A stretch of DNA of 64,000 nt from Whalleya microplaca (GCA_022497155.1 MU385715.1:930001-994000), one strand, 5' to 3'; positions 13,735-24,501 are shown, counted from the stretch's first letter. Notes: generated from the sequence alone by a model not told the origin. Numbers and translations are program-made.

Positions 13735-15400
13735 TCTGTGAACGGTTGGACGGTTTCGAGGAGGAGGCCAGGCTCACAGCCAATAGGGCGGCAGGGCGGC
13801 AGGGCGGCAGGGAGACGGGACGACGGGGTCAGCTGTCGCGCGAGACGTAGGTATGACGGGGCTTGCGCAACAGGGGAATGTTGGCCAAGCTCTCGTACAG
13901 GCACTCGTACAGGCTTTCGTACAGAGATTCGGTTTGTACAGAGATTCGAAGGGACCGACAATTTTATCGAATCGACAATTTTATTTTAGGGAGAGGACTA
14001 GACTAGACCAGACCGTACGCACGTAGTAGGTAAACCCGTGATCCGTATGGTGTTGTTGTTTTTATTAAAAAGAAAAACGAATGTGTAGTACCCTAAATCA
14101 CCAATCTCGCGCCCATCCCAGGTGGTAGAGTCCAAGGTAGTTAGTTCCAAGGTTTGTCGTTGAGGTCGAGATGTCGCTGATAGCAGAGGGGGAAGAAAGC
14201 GGAACGTATGGATATGGGATGGGGGTGCTTTTCGGTGCTTTCGAGAATGGAGATGCGATTCGATCCGGCAATGCTACTTTACATGTATGTACATATATGG
14301 TAGGCTATGGGTAGGTACTGCTAACTGCTAATAAACCACTAACTTATTAACCTAGGCATCGACAAGTCACTTTTGTGAGGCCTTTCCGTTTTGGCCAAGA
14401 CGCAAGGGTGGCTGGCTACTTGTATGTACTTATACATATATGCTATCTATACGGGACTGTATGTACCGCATATGTATGTCAGTTATGTACATAGAGGCCG
14501 CTGGAACTACGTAGTAGCAACCTTGGAAGCTACATATGCACTGGAGACGGGCCCTTATCGGAACTTGAATTCTGGTGGGCCATCACCGACCAAAACACCG
14601 GCTCAACCCAGCTCTAATAGGCCACCAATGACGTTAGCCTGGCCTGCTTGGCTTTGCTGGGGTATTACGGGATACTTACACCATACATGCGTACTTATGT
14701 ACATGTATGTACTTACCTACAGCCGTTGCAATATTGTAACTCTACGATATGTACATACGTACGGAATAGTAGAGTGTCTACTATATAGCACATCATCACA
14801 TCCAACCTGGGATTTTATGCACACATGCGCGCACATTGCATGTGTGCGTCGGCGAAGTGCAGCACCGCGGTCTTCCACTGGGGCGGGTTGGCTGCTTGAG
14901 CAGCCAGGCGGCTTGGGGATGGATGACAGTCAGCAGACCGAAGTGCCAAACGTCCCGAGCGAGACATCTGCCCAGGTGATGATCCGTTACTTTACAAAAG
15001 TATGTATGTGTAACTACAGTATGTACGTACTTACATGTACCTATCTAGGTTATTCATGACAGTGTCTAATAACTGCTTGTTACATCTTATGCAAAGACAC
15101 GAGATTTCGATGTGTTAGATCGCATACTCTACCAAGCAGGATTGACAAACATTTGTAAGCGGGGGATACGGGGGATACGGCGTCGAGAGGGGTTCCGGTA
15201 GCCTTGGCGATCAGTAAATCGCGGGTTTTACGGATGACACTGGCAACCCGGCTGACTGGGAAAGGGGAAAGTCTTGGGTTTCTGTGACAAAGATAGTTAA
15301 CGTACTTGGTTAGCTTCTGGTGTCTAGATTATATCAGCGTCTTAAGCGACTATAACGAAAAAATTTTCTTGTCGTTCTCCAATTATATCCATTCTGCGAT
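13735..15400. other. Intergenic region upstream of BST1
   Basis: No gene was recognised. Three perfect copies of GGGCGGCA lie at 13786-13809, followed by several imperfect CTCGTACAGG-type copies (13880-13935) and a near-duplicate of GACAATTTTAT either side of 13970. From 14280 to 15055 the sequence is saturated with short palindromic TGTACATA / GTATGTAC words. A 222-codon open frame at 14391-15059 simply translates this Tyr/Val/Cys-rich low-complexity sequence and is not taken as a gene. Confidence 0.45.
13786..13809. repeat. Three tandem copies of GGGCGGCA
   Basis: Three perfect 8-base copies lie just upstream of the BST1 start and probably within its 5' untranslated region or promoter. Confidence 0.9.
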
Positions 15401-15482
15401 GGGGGGCTGGCGCAACGGTAGCGCGTGAGATTCCAGTGATGGAGCTTCCTCAAGGTTGGGCGTTCAAATCGCCCGTCCCTCA
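15401..15482 (+). tRNA. tRNA-Trp (CCA anticodon) with a short intron
   Basis: A full cloverleaf can be drawn. The acceptor stem is 15401-15407 with 15475-15481 (two G-U pairs). The D arm is GCGC-AACGGTA-GCGC and the T arm is GGGCG-TTCAAAT-CGCCC. The anticodon loop reads TTCCAG, placing CCA at 15433-15435. The segment TGGCGCAACGGTAGCGCG matches the D-arm region of eukaryotic tRNA-Trp. The gene is about ten bases too long for an intronless tRNA; the extra bases fit an intron directly after position 37 (about 15437-15446), the canonical nuclear tRNA intron site. The innermost anticodon-stem pair appears to be an A-C mismatch. A T-run at 15487-15491 fits a Pol III terminator. The isotype is well supported; the intron borders are approximate. 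Confidence 0.85.
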
Positions 15483-16996
15483 TTTCTTTTTGTCTTCTGG
15501 TCTTCTAGGCCTTTATTTTTACCTAGGTTGGGTGTGTTAGAGGTTAGGTATATCATATATGCATGTAGTTAGTCATTCGAGGTCATCTGAGTTGATGAGC
15601 TTCGTCAATGCATAATACTCAAGGCCTCAGTTCTTATACTATGAAATGTGTGGCTGCGTCTGCTTTTTGTACCTAGGTATTATAAGCTGTGATAGATCCA
15701 AGACACCACTGATACATGAATAAAGTCCGGACACCAGTCATTTCGCTGACGGGAGTTAAACCTTAGCCGGATACACTGTTTTCTACCCAAAACGAAGTGT
15801 TGGTAATTATGAAACTAGGAGTAACACTGTATGAGGAAGGTCCTGCACAATCCTTCGGACAGAGGCTTCGTGCAGAGATGCTATATGTTTTGGGTATCTG
15901 ATGGGTCGAGTGGCTAGCTATGAGTAGATTGAGCTCGTGATAAATCATATCCGAACTGTTCAGTGTCCACATATCAATCAAGCCCTCCCGCTCTCATCGC
16001 GAATAAATCGGATGTCGCAAGGTCAACCCAATCTTAACCTTCATCTACATGAACATTGAGTTAAATCTATATATATTCAAGGCGTTTAATTAATTTGCTG
16101 GGAATGGAAAGTATATATCTTTATAATTTACATGTTGATGCTTGACGAGGTGACTTGAGACGACGTTCCGCCATGAAATCCTCCGAACCGCCCTGAGCGC
16201 CGCCATATTGATTGCATGTGGCAAAGGCAATAAGTCAAGCTCGTGTTGACGAGCGTGCATGAAACGAAACATCAATGCAGGCTTAGCAACAATTGCCGGA
16301 CTGTTCCAGTCACTAGGCAATATGTATTCACAGAATCCGTACTAGAGTATCGGTAGTCCGGCATGCCTTTTCCAACCACCTTTCTAGTCACAGTATCTAA
16401 GACATGCCGATGGAACCAGAGGGGGCCTCTTTGCACACACGGAAAGCCTCAGGACGCCAACTTGGGTAGTACACTACCGGTTTTTTTTTTGTTGAACGCC
16501 TGTTAGGGCTTCTTAAGCTATGATGAACACAAAAGCTAATCCACACATCCCTCAATACGTACGTTATGTGCTATGAAATGTGAGGACGTATTCTGTAAGC
16601 ATCTAAAGTTATGGAGAAGCATAGTGAACAGTGCTCAAGTATAACTTCAGAACAACAATAGAGAGCAAAGGACAGCTTAACTTTCTCATTTTATTAAAGC
16701 TTTTTATCCTTCACTGTAAATGTCTGTATCATGAGTCTTTTCAGCTGAAAGCATTCAGAATGCCATTCTAAACAGCAAGATATATCCATAGGTTGACCAA
16801 GACAGCGGCCTGCGGAAAATAAACTTCAGCTGTATTCTGACGAGCTCCCCACTACCTCTCTAGTCTAGCCCAATCGCATTATTCACCGCGTCCACCCAAG
16901 ACAAGGGGCGTCTTGGGACCGTCCTACCATAACAAATCGTCAACATGCTTCTCAATTGCCTCATTTGAACCCCCTTCGAGCTCATCCTGCGATCCA
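15483..16996. other. Intergenic region between tRNA-Trp and the PI-PLC gene
   Basis: No coding region was recognised. Two ACCTAGGT palindromes lie at 15521 and 15671, and a T-run at about 16480. The final 100 bases are the probable 5' untranslated region of the PI-PLC gene. An ATG at 16913 is in frame with that gene but would add 28 residues without resemblance to the family. Confidence 0.5.
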
Positions 16997-18424
16997 ATGG
17001 CTGACCTTATCATCCGTAATCTCACTGCTACTCCACTCGAGCTGAAGCTCGTGGAAAGATTCGAAGGTCAGCCCAGTGAAAAAGCTACGGGTAACATCAC
17101 CAGAAGAGTCAGCGGCTTCTTCTATTCAACTTCATCCGCCGTATCTCCCAATGTTGCACTACAGGGCGAAGCCAGAGACCGTCACAATGTTTCCATACCA
17201 ATCGGGCCCTTTGAGACCCGCAACACAGAAGTTCGCGCGGCAGACCCCGGGCGGGAAGTCATTCGCCTGACGTTTGAGTCCGACGGCTACAGATATCAAG
17301 TGGACGTGCCGAGTTCTTCGCAGCGCAGCACAGTTATGGAAAGGCTAGACGGTGCTCCTAATGAGTACACGACGGTCTACGTACAAGCGGGCAGCTGTCT
17401 CGCGATCTTCAGCTCTGCCAACCTCTCGGGCTGGATGCGTGAGCTGAGAGACGAATACCCCCTATCGGCGCTCTCCATCCCGGGCACTCACAACAGCCCG
17501 ACATGTCACCTCGCCTTACCTTCGGTCCGGTGTCAGGCTGTCGGTATCCGGGAGCAGCTGGACAACGGCGTGCGGTTCTTCGATATCCGCGTGAATGTCA
17601 GCTCGGGCTCCTCGGAGATGACGCTTGTGCATAGTGCGTTCCCGATCTCGCTCACGGGCAACAAGTATTTCAAAGACATGCTCGACGTCATCTACGCCTT
17701 CCTAGATGCCAACCCCTCCGAAACACTAATCATGAGCGTGAAGCGCGAGGGCACAGGCAAAGGTACGGACCAGCAACTATCGAGGATCCTCAAGGACCGC
17801 TTTCACGGGGACGGGTCGCGGTGGTACACGGAGCCTCGGATCCCGCGACTGGGCGAGGTCCGAGGCAAGATCGTGCTGCTGCGCCGCCACGTCAACGACC
17901 CGAGCCTGGACGCCGAATGGGGCGGGCGGGGCTGGGGGCTGGACGGCAGCGACTGGCCGGACAACTGCGCGGACGGGCGGGTCGCGAGCGGCATCGCGCG
18001 CGTGCAGGACTTCTACGAGGTCGACCAGAGCACCAACATCCAGAAGAAGATCGCGCTGGCGCGCAGCCACCTCGAGCGCGCGTCCGAGCCCGTGTGCGAA
18101 CTCCCCCCGGCTTCGGGGGACGAGGACGGGGACGGGGATGGGGAGGCGCCGAAGCCGCCGCTGCCGTTCTTCATCAACTTCCTGAGCGCCAGCAACTTCT
18201 TCAACGCCAACTGCTGGCCCGAGAAGATCGCCGCCAAAGCCAACCCGGCCATCATCGAACACCTGTGCCTGCGGCACGGCGAGGACGGCAAGGGCCCCGC
18301 CGGCCTGAAGGTCGGGGATGCGAGTACGGGTCTCGTGATCACAGATTGGGTTGGCCAGGACGGAGACTGGGATCTCATAAGGTGTATAGTCGGGTGGAAC
18401 GCGAAGCTGCAGCTGAAGCAATAG
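16997..18424 (+). CDS. PI-PLC X-domain protein (phosphatidylinositol phospholipase C-like)
   Basis: A single exon of 475 aa. The catalytic X-domain begins near residue 150. It carries the family motif SIPGTHNSPT with the first catalytic His at about residue 165, RFFDIRV with conserved Arg residues near 193 and 198, and LVHS with the second His near 212. A conserved strand LIMSVKREG follows. The domain resembles bacterial-type and fungal single-domain PI-PLCs, which cleave phosphatidylinositol by acid-base catalysis without Ca2+; there is no PH, EF-hand, Y or C2 domain. No signal peptide is seen with this start, so a cytosolic or non-classically secreted protein is likely. The N-terminal 130 residues resemble a small beta-sandwich of unknown role. 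A longer start at 16913 is possible. The 3' third becomes sharply GC-rich from about 17800. Confidence 0.88.
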   Translation: MADLIIRNLTATPLELKLVERFEGQPSEKATGNITRRVSGFFYSTSSAVSPNVALQGEARDRHNVSIPIGPFETRNTEVRAADPGREVIRLTFESDGYRYQVDVPSSSQRSTVMERLDGAPNEYTTVYVQAGSCLAIFSSANLSGWMRELRDEYPLSALSIPGTHNSPTCHLALPSVRCQAVGIREQLDNGVRFFDIRVNVSSGSSEMTLVHSAFPISLTGNKYFKDMLDVIYAFLDANPSETLIMSVKREGTGKGTDQQLSRILKDRFHGDGSRWYTEPRIPRLGEVRGKIVLLRRHVNDPSLDAEWGGRGWGLDGSDWPDNCADGRVASGIARVQDFYEVDQSTNIQKKIALARSHLERASEPVCELPPASGDEDGDGDGEAPKPPLPFFINFLSASNFFNANCWPEKIAAKANPAIIEHLCLRHGEDGKGPAGLKVGDASTGLVITDWVGQDGDWDLIRCIVGWNAKLQLKQ

Positions 18425-19559
18425 ACTGTTGGTATATTTAGCTAAACTTGTGGGTTCTCTTGCCCGGATTGCGTGGGCTGCATATTGGTTGCTAGGGAAA
18501 GCCCATCTTGGGAGACTTAGATCGATGGGGTAAACAAAACTCGGTCACCGACTGTTTGGAGACGGAAGGAATAGACACCAGCCACAATTGTCACATACAT
18601 ATAGAGTGTAGTGCAGATACATGTAAGGAGTTCGATAGGGTACCTAGAAAAATGCTCCATAATGATAAATTCCTATTTCGTAGACTACCTAGGTATATCA
18701 TTGATATCATTTATATGGAAGAATGGTCTCTCATATCTACATGTAGGACAGTCTAATTATAGATGGATACCTAAACATCGTTCTGTTTACCTAAATTATA
18801 CAGCTCGGTCATGAATAACCACCTCGGAAATGATAGCACAGTAATGTAATCACATGCCAAATCCAGTCAGAATCTTATTGACATAATTATCAAACGACAG
18901 CTGCTCATGCCACGACCTTTTTCCAGTTAGACCTTTCCACGATATAGCTACCCTAGGGCTGCCCAGGCTGCCAGGTACATACCTGGTTCCACAATTGAGG
19001 CTGATGAGCAGAAAGTCCAGGACTGCTGTCGCCAAGGATCCGAGGTTGCGGTGGGGCTTTCAGCTGCCAGCGTATGAGCACCAGCCACATCTAAGCAACG
19101 TCATTCTGATCTGCGCAAAAGTCCCACTGCGAACATCTGCGAGAGCTTCCATCAGCTCCACGCTCCACGACTGAATTCGGTCAGACAGACTTACGATCCT
19201 CTCGTACGTCTCCTTTGTTTTGTCCAGTGCTCCGCAATGTATTAAATCTCAATTCTTATTAGTTGCTGCCAGGTTCCTTGCCTTCCTCCCATTCGTCGCT
19301 TCGTCTAGTCTCTTACATTACGCCGTTACCCGCAAAATCCCCAGTCGATTAGCCTTTGCGTGTGAGCCACGAAACAAACTCAATCTCTAATAAGTTGCCA
19401 TTGGCGGGAGTTGCGGAAACCTGACTGATAGCCAGCAAAGCTTAATCTGCATGTTGCCATAAGTACTATAACGCCCCTCTGCCTGTTTCTCTTAAGGTAA
19501 GTTCCCACTCCCGCGGGCTAGCCCAGGCACAACCCTCAACTCTGTATCTCTTATGAATC
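18425..19559. other. Intergenic region between the PI-PLC and DGAT2 genes
   Basis: No gene was recognised. An ACCTAGGT palindrome lies at 18687 within AT-rich sequence. The last 150 bases before 19560, with a TATAACGCCCC-like stretch near 19467, are the likely promoter and leader of the DGAT2 gene. Confidence 0.45.
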
Positions 19560-21938
19560 ATGGCCGGTGACAAGAGCCCTGCCGCCCGCCGCCGGGGGCT
19601 TTCGACTAGCTCCCAGAGCTCCAAGCTCCCGCAACCCGGGCAATCGGGTCAGAATGATAATGTGCAACAAGCTGACCCTAGCCCCAGTTCGCGACTGTGT
19701 TGTCAACCGAAACGCAGCACGCCCGACTTGAAGGCTACGCCCGAGCAAAGCCGGCAGGGCGATTCCAGGTCGACAAGTGCTGTATGTGTTGGTCTGATCA
19801 AGTCTACGGCCAGAATTGTTCTGACCAGGTTTTCGTCCCAGGCAAGCCTAGGAAGCAGCGAGCTCCCTAGCCCCGTCACACCACCTAACAGGAACATACC
19901 GGTGACCAAGTCCAGCACGCCGCGCATAGCCCGAGAGGACCACATCTGTTCGCCGAAGCCGCCAATTCCACCTAAGAACTTTCCTAAGAAGAAGGGGAAG
20001 TCGACGACACCGGCCACGCCTCCCGGTCCGGAACTCTCTCCTCTGACCCCCAACTCTGTGACACCCAAGGGTTTTGGTAATAAGGGCAGCCCATCCCGCC
20101 ACGTCTTCAGACGCAAGCTTTCCAAGGCGAAAGAGAGAGAGATCGCCAAGATGAGCAACGAGCCAGATGAAAAACCGAAGAACGTCGCCCCAGAGGCCAA
20201 GGAAGTATCGGAAACACCAACGGCTAAGCCGGAACCGCAAGGCTCGGAAGGCGCCCCAAAGGTAGAACCCCCCAAGGTAGACCCCCCAAAGGAAGACCCC
20301 CCAAAACAAGAACTCCCACAGGAAGAGCCCCTAAAGGAAGAGCCCCTAAGGGAAGAACCCTTAAAGGAAGAGCCCCTAGAGCCCCTGAAGGAAGAGCCCC
20401 TCGAAGAGCCCCTGAAGGAAGACATCCCCAAAGACACTCCGACGGGAGATCCCCCAAAAGAAGATGTTAAGGTGCAGCCCGAAGAACAGACCATAAAAGC
20501 CCCAGATGGCAATGGCAATGGCAATGGCTCTGTCAAGGCACCTCTATCACTTTCTGGAGAGAAGGAAGAGCACAGCGCTGACGGCGAGGACCAGGTGAAG
20601 ACGGCAGTCGAAGAAGCATCCGCGGAGAAACCTAAGGGAAGGCAGGAGGAAAGGTCAGATCAACCAGAGGCACAGGCAGAAAAACTATCAGACCAAGAGC
20701 AGGAAGATGAGCCAGCAGAAAAGCATGCAGACGATTATCGGAGTACCGATGATCGGAGTGCCGACGACTCCGCTCTACAGTTGGGCTTCAACGGTCGAAG
20801 CGGCAACATCTCTTCTCTCAAGTCCCTTTCTAATGATCAGGACGATGACGACTCGTATCCCGAGTTGGACGACATGACTGTGGAGGAGCTTCATCCACCC
20901 CCGAGGTCTAACATATACGGGGGAATCCGATGGGCTCCTTGGAATGTCCCTCTCACACGCCGATTGCAGACACTCGTACTACTTATGCACTGTATGTGCA
21001 TAGGTGCGCTCGTGTCTGTCTTTTTCGCTTTCTGTGCGAATCCTTTCACCTGGCCGCTGCTGTTGATGTACCTTCTACATGTGCTGAGCTCCAAAGCCGC
21101 CACTGACGGGTCACTTAAGTACCGCTCCGAATGGTTCCGGAAAAGCTATATCTGGCATCTCTTCGCAGGCTACTTCCCAGCAAAACTACACAAGACCCAC
21201 GATCTTCCTCCAACCCGGAAGTATATCTTCGGCTATCATCCTCATGGTATTATCTCCCATGGAGCCTGGGCAGCCTTTGGGACCGAAGCTCTGGGTTTCT
21301 CTGAGAAGTATCCCGGCATCACAAATAGTCTCCTCACCTTGGACTCGAACTTCCGCATCCCATTCTATCGCGAGTATATTCTAGCCGCGGGTATGAGATC
21401 GGTCTCCAAAGAGTCGATCGTCAATATTCTGACGAAGGGTGGGCCAAACGGAGAAGGCATGGGCCGCGCCGTCACCATCGTCGTCGGGGGCGCGCGAGAG
21501 TCGCTCGAGGCCCAGCCGGGGATGATGCGTCTGATACTGAAGGAGCGCAAGGGGTTCGTCAAGATCGCGGTGCGGACGGGCGCGGACCTGGTGCCGGTGC
21601 TGGCGTTCGGCGAGAACAACCTGTACGACCAGCTGCAGCCGCACGAGCACCCGGTGATGCACAAGATCCAGATGTTCGTGCTGAAGGTGTGGAAGTTCAC
21701 GCTGCCGTTCCTGCACGGGCGCGGCATCTTCAACTACGACGTCGGGCTCATGCCCTACCGCCGCCCGCTCAACGTCGTCGTCGGCGCCCCCATCAAGGTC
21801 ACCCAGTCCGCCGTCGTCGACCAGGCCGAGATCAATCGGCTGCACGGCCTGTACGTCGCCGAGCTCGAGAAGCTGTGGGATCGGTACAAGGACGAGTTCG
21901 CCCTGGACAGGAAGGAGGAGTTGCAGATCTTGCCCTAG
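19560..21938 (+). CDS. DGA1: Diacylglycerol acyltransferase, DGAT2 family, with long N-terminal extension
   Basis: A single exon of 792 aa. The DGAT2 catalytic part occupies roughly residues 440-792. Hydrophobic segments at about 470-510 are followed by the signature GYHPHG (HPHG near residues 560-563). Further family blocks are TLDSNFRIPFYREY, VVGGARESLEA, KGFVKIAVRTGADLVPV and FGENNLYDQ. These enzymes make triacylglycerol from diacylglycerol and acyl-CoA at the ER and lipid droplets. The first 440 residues are predicted disordered and acidic. Residues ~230-300 contain many imperfect copies of a KEEPL/KEDPP unit. Fungal DGAT2 proteins are usually about 350-550 aa, so the extension is unusual. 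An internal ATG at 20151 could also start translation. No intron is needed. The function call is firm; the role of the extension is unknown. Confidence 0.92.
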   Translation: MAGDKSPAARRRGLSTSSQSSKLPQPGQSGQNDNVQQADPSPSSRLCCQPKRSTPDLKATPEQSRQGDSRSTSAVCVGLIKSTARIVLTRFSSQASLGSSELPSPVTPPNRNIPVTKSSTPRIAREDHICSPKPPIPPKNFPKKKGKSTTPATPPGPELSPLTPNSVTPKGFGNKGSPSRHVFRRKLSKAKEREIAKMSNEPDEKPKNVAPEAKEVSETPTAKPEPQGSEGAPKVEPPKVDPPKEDPPKQELPQEEPLKEEPLREEPLKEEPLEPLKEEPLEEPLKEDIPKDTPTGDPPKEDVKVQPEEQTIKAPDGNGNGNGSVKAPLSLSGEKEEHSADGEDQVKTAVEEASAEKPKGRQEERSDQPEAQAEKLSDQEQEDEPAEKHADDYRSTDDRSADDSALQLGFNGRSGNISSLKSLSNDQDDDDSYPELDDMTVEELHPPPRSNIYGGIRWAPWNVPLTRRLQTLVLLMHCMCIGALVSVFFAFCANPFTWPLLLMYLLHVLSSKAATDGSLKYRSEWFRKSYIWHLFAGYFPAKLHKTHDLPPTRKYIFGYHPHGIISHGAWAAFGTEALGFSEKYPGITNSLLTLDSNFRIPFYREYILAAGMRSVSKESIVNILTKGGPNGEGMGRAVTIVVGGARESLEAQPGMMRLILKERKGFVKIAVRTGADLVPVLAFGENNLYDQLQPHEHPVMHKIQMFVLKVWKFTLPFLHGRGIFNYDVGLMPYRRPLNVVVGAPIKVTQSAVVDQAEINRLHGLYVAELEKLWDRYKDEFALDRKEELQILP
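20260..20460 (+). repeat. In-frame degenerate Lys/Glu/Pro repeat in the DGAT2 gene
   Basis: About a dozen imperfect 15-base units encode KEEPL, REEPL, KEDPP and similar pentapeptides. The units stay in frame, as expected for selection on a coding minisatellite. Length variation between strains is likely. Confidence 0.85.
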
Positions 21939-23078
21939 ACGATTGTCGCAACAACACTCACAACACACAACACACACACGACACACTTCACACCCGCAAA
22001 TGAATGAGCTACATCACGCCCGCGAAATAGATTATACAGTAGGCACTTTTTTTCTTTGTATTGTTATGATGATCATGGCTCGGTCGGTAGACAGACATAA
22101 GCTTCGCTGCAACGCCTCGGATACGGGGTAAGTGTATACAATTCCCAAGCTGTGCTAGGTAGAAAATTCAAGTTATGTAGCTTAAGTTTTACGTTTAAAC
22201 GCATGTGATAGGGGGGTTTATGAGAGACTTGGGATGTCGACTTCTTGTTGTCTTCTTGAAGTTACGGGGTTTATTCTACCATTATGATATATTGCTATTT
22301 ATACGAAATTATTTATATAGTTGAGAAGACTCTTGCTCGTGACTTGAGATTTATACTTTTGTCTAGGTTTGTTTGAAGTAAAAAGTGAGTTAGTATAAGA
22401 TATAGCGTAACAGTATGGGTTTCCTGGTAGTTATATGTCGTTAGAGGGAAACTCTAAATGGTATATGGAACCTAAAGTCAAAGTATTGCAATATTCGATC
22501 ACGCATAATGACACTGCGTTTTGAGACTTCTCAACGATTTCCCAAGACTCATGAAGGTTCATTGTCTTTTGCTTATATGTAAGACACAACCCCTTACCTG
22601 ATATGTTAGGTACCCGTGTAGCCTGATAATCTCCACGAGATCAAAAATTCCGAATGGCTTTCGGGTTCGATGTTCTGTTGGCACTGTCTATCCACTTACG
22701 GAGTCATGGGCGGCTTTTGGCGACGGCGATAATCTCGAAAAGGAAGATAGGAGAACCGAGCCCGATAGAGACTCGAGACTTTCCTGTGCCCGTTAACGAC
22801 TATCGATCGCATTGCCTCGCAAGGAAAGGCTGCAAGGGGGAAGAGACAGACGCCTGATAGGATACCAAGCAGACAACAGATCTAGCGTCACCAATACATG
22901 CGGATTCAAGATATCCTGACAGTAGCCTCGGAGCTTTGAGGCGTCATGAAGCCCGTAGTTCGGATTTGCTTTTAGCCTTTCTTACTCAACAAGCTCTACT
23001 GGCCTGCCATGTGACACAATAAGCTACAAGGTTAGAATATGTATGGTGTAAAACCCTCTTACTGAGGCAGAATGTTCT

Positions 23079-23294
23079 GGAAGCTTTCTAATTGTAGACT
23101 TATAGTCCGGGACTTATGATCCCTATCTGGGAACTTTCTAATTATAGACCTATGGTCCGGGACTTGTGATCTCTGTCTGGGAGCTTCTGAAATGTAGACC
23201 TATCATCTATGGTCCCGGACTTGCGATTCTTGTTTGAGAGCTTCTAAAATGTAGACCTATCATCTATGGTCCGGGACTTATGATCCCTGTCTGG
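23079..23294. repeat. Four-copy minisatellite, 50-57 base units
   Basis: Four adjacent diverged copies run 23079-23130, 23131-23180, 23181-23237 and 23238-23294. Each contains a TGTAGACCTAT core, a GGTCCGGGACTT core and a CTGTCTGG-like end. Copies 3 and 4 share a TCATCTAT insertion, so they are the youngest pair. It lies in AT-rich non-coding sequence. Confidence 0.85.
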
Positions 23295-24294
23295 GCGTTC
23301 TTGATAAAGATACTGGAACTTCCGCATTCACTGCTTAGTGTATCACAAAGTAAATATGGCTATAAGAGTCCCTGGGTATAACAAGGGCTTTAGTGAGTAT
23401 AGCTTCAAATTTCAATTAATAATTCTCTGCGGCTTTTAGATGTTTGTTGGCCTCTTAATTTCCAAGGGGAGGCAATATGTCTTATATACACTAGCCTGAA
23501 TCATATTTCTTTCGACTGCCGACATAGCTGCTGTTAGTGTTACGGAGGTCAGACACGCAGGACGCAGGGGTTTAATGTACGTATATTGATGATGAGACAA
23601 AGTTGCTTAAGGACTAAAAGTTTACCTGGCGCAGTACCCGATTTGTACGGGTGCTTGGTGTGCAAGTTACTCGCACAAACCACCACACTCATGTGCTTAG
23701 GACTGGAAACTACAGGGTCTAGCTGTGATAATTTGTTTAGAAAACTCTACCGCGAGGTTCTATATTATCTAACCAAACTAGGTTGAAACATAGTCCCTTT
23801 AGCGATCCCGATAGCAAAGCCATATCAGGGACAGTCTGTTAACCATAGCTGTTAGTCTAGCTCTCTCAGAATGCTATCAACTATTCACACACATAGCGAG
23901 CTCACACAACTAGAATAGAGAACTATGTCAAGATATCTTTAGATAGTCAGGGAAGGGGTAGGCAGTGGTACGTGAGGCTAGGGGTATGGAACCCAAGATA
24001 TCACCTGTGGAGGACATCCTCATATCAGAATGGTAGCGCACCTGCTTTGGCTCCAGTGAGAGAGCCGGAATAAATCCCATAATTAAACCACTAACTACCA
24101 CATTCGGGTTCGATTCGCAATATACGCATGTATACTTGCCAAGAGTCAAATAATTACCCATGATACTATTTAAAACCATCGTTCGTATTTTTATGCTAAT
24201 TATCACACGGGATTGGAGCCAAGACCTATTGGAAGCTATACGAGATGCAGGAATGCTACACGAGTACACATATTAGGTGCTGTTAGATATTATT

Positions 24295-24501
24295 CGTTGG
24301 AATATATAACTACCTAATAAAAGGTATGGCCACCTAACGGCGGCTACGCCGGCAACAGACAAGATACGTACCAGGACTGCGTATCGCGGCAGAAGGTTTA
24401 TATAAGACCTGTGACCGACCTTCAGATTTAGATTCAGACTTAGAATCAGAAGCACCCTCAGATGCCATAAAGAATTATTAGCTAAATTGATATATTCCAA
24501 G
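24295..24501. mobile_element. Possible degraded solo LTR (Copia-like ends)
   Basis: A perfect 11-base inverted repeat, TTGGAATATAT (24297-24307) and its complement (24490-24500), bounds a segment of about 205 bases. Inside is a TATA-like TTTATATAAG. Copia LTRs commonly begin TGTTGGAATAT and end ATATTCCAACA; here the outer TG and CA are altered and no clear target-site duplication is visible. A miniature inverted-repeat element is an alternative. Support is weak. Confidence 0.3.

Noticed and set aside
14391..15059. 222-codon plus-strand frame
   Set aside because: It translates the TGTACATA-rich low-complexity DNA; composition (Tyr, Val, Cys, Thr) and repeats do not suggest a protein.
17777..18421. 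214-codon minus-strand frame opposite the PI-PLC gene
   Set aside because: A shadow of the GC3-rich 3' part of PI-PLC with no domain of its own.
19703..20536. 277-codon minus-strand frame rich in GSSFRGSS repeats
   Set aside because: It is the antisense shadow of the KEEPL repeat in the DGAT2 gene.
24030..24120. tRNA-like D-arm and T-arm (GGTAGCGCACC and GGGTTCGATTCGC)
   Set aside because: The acceptor stem does not pair and the distance between arms is too long; at most it is a tRNA fragment.
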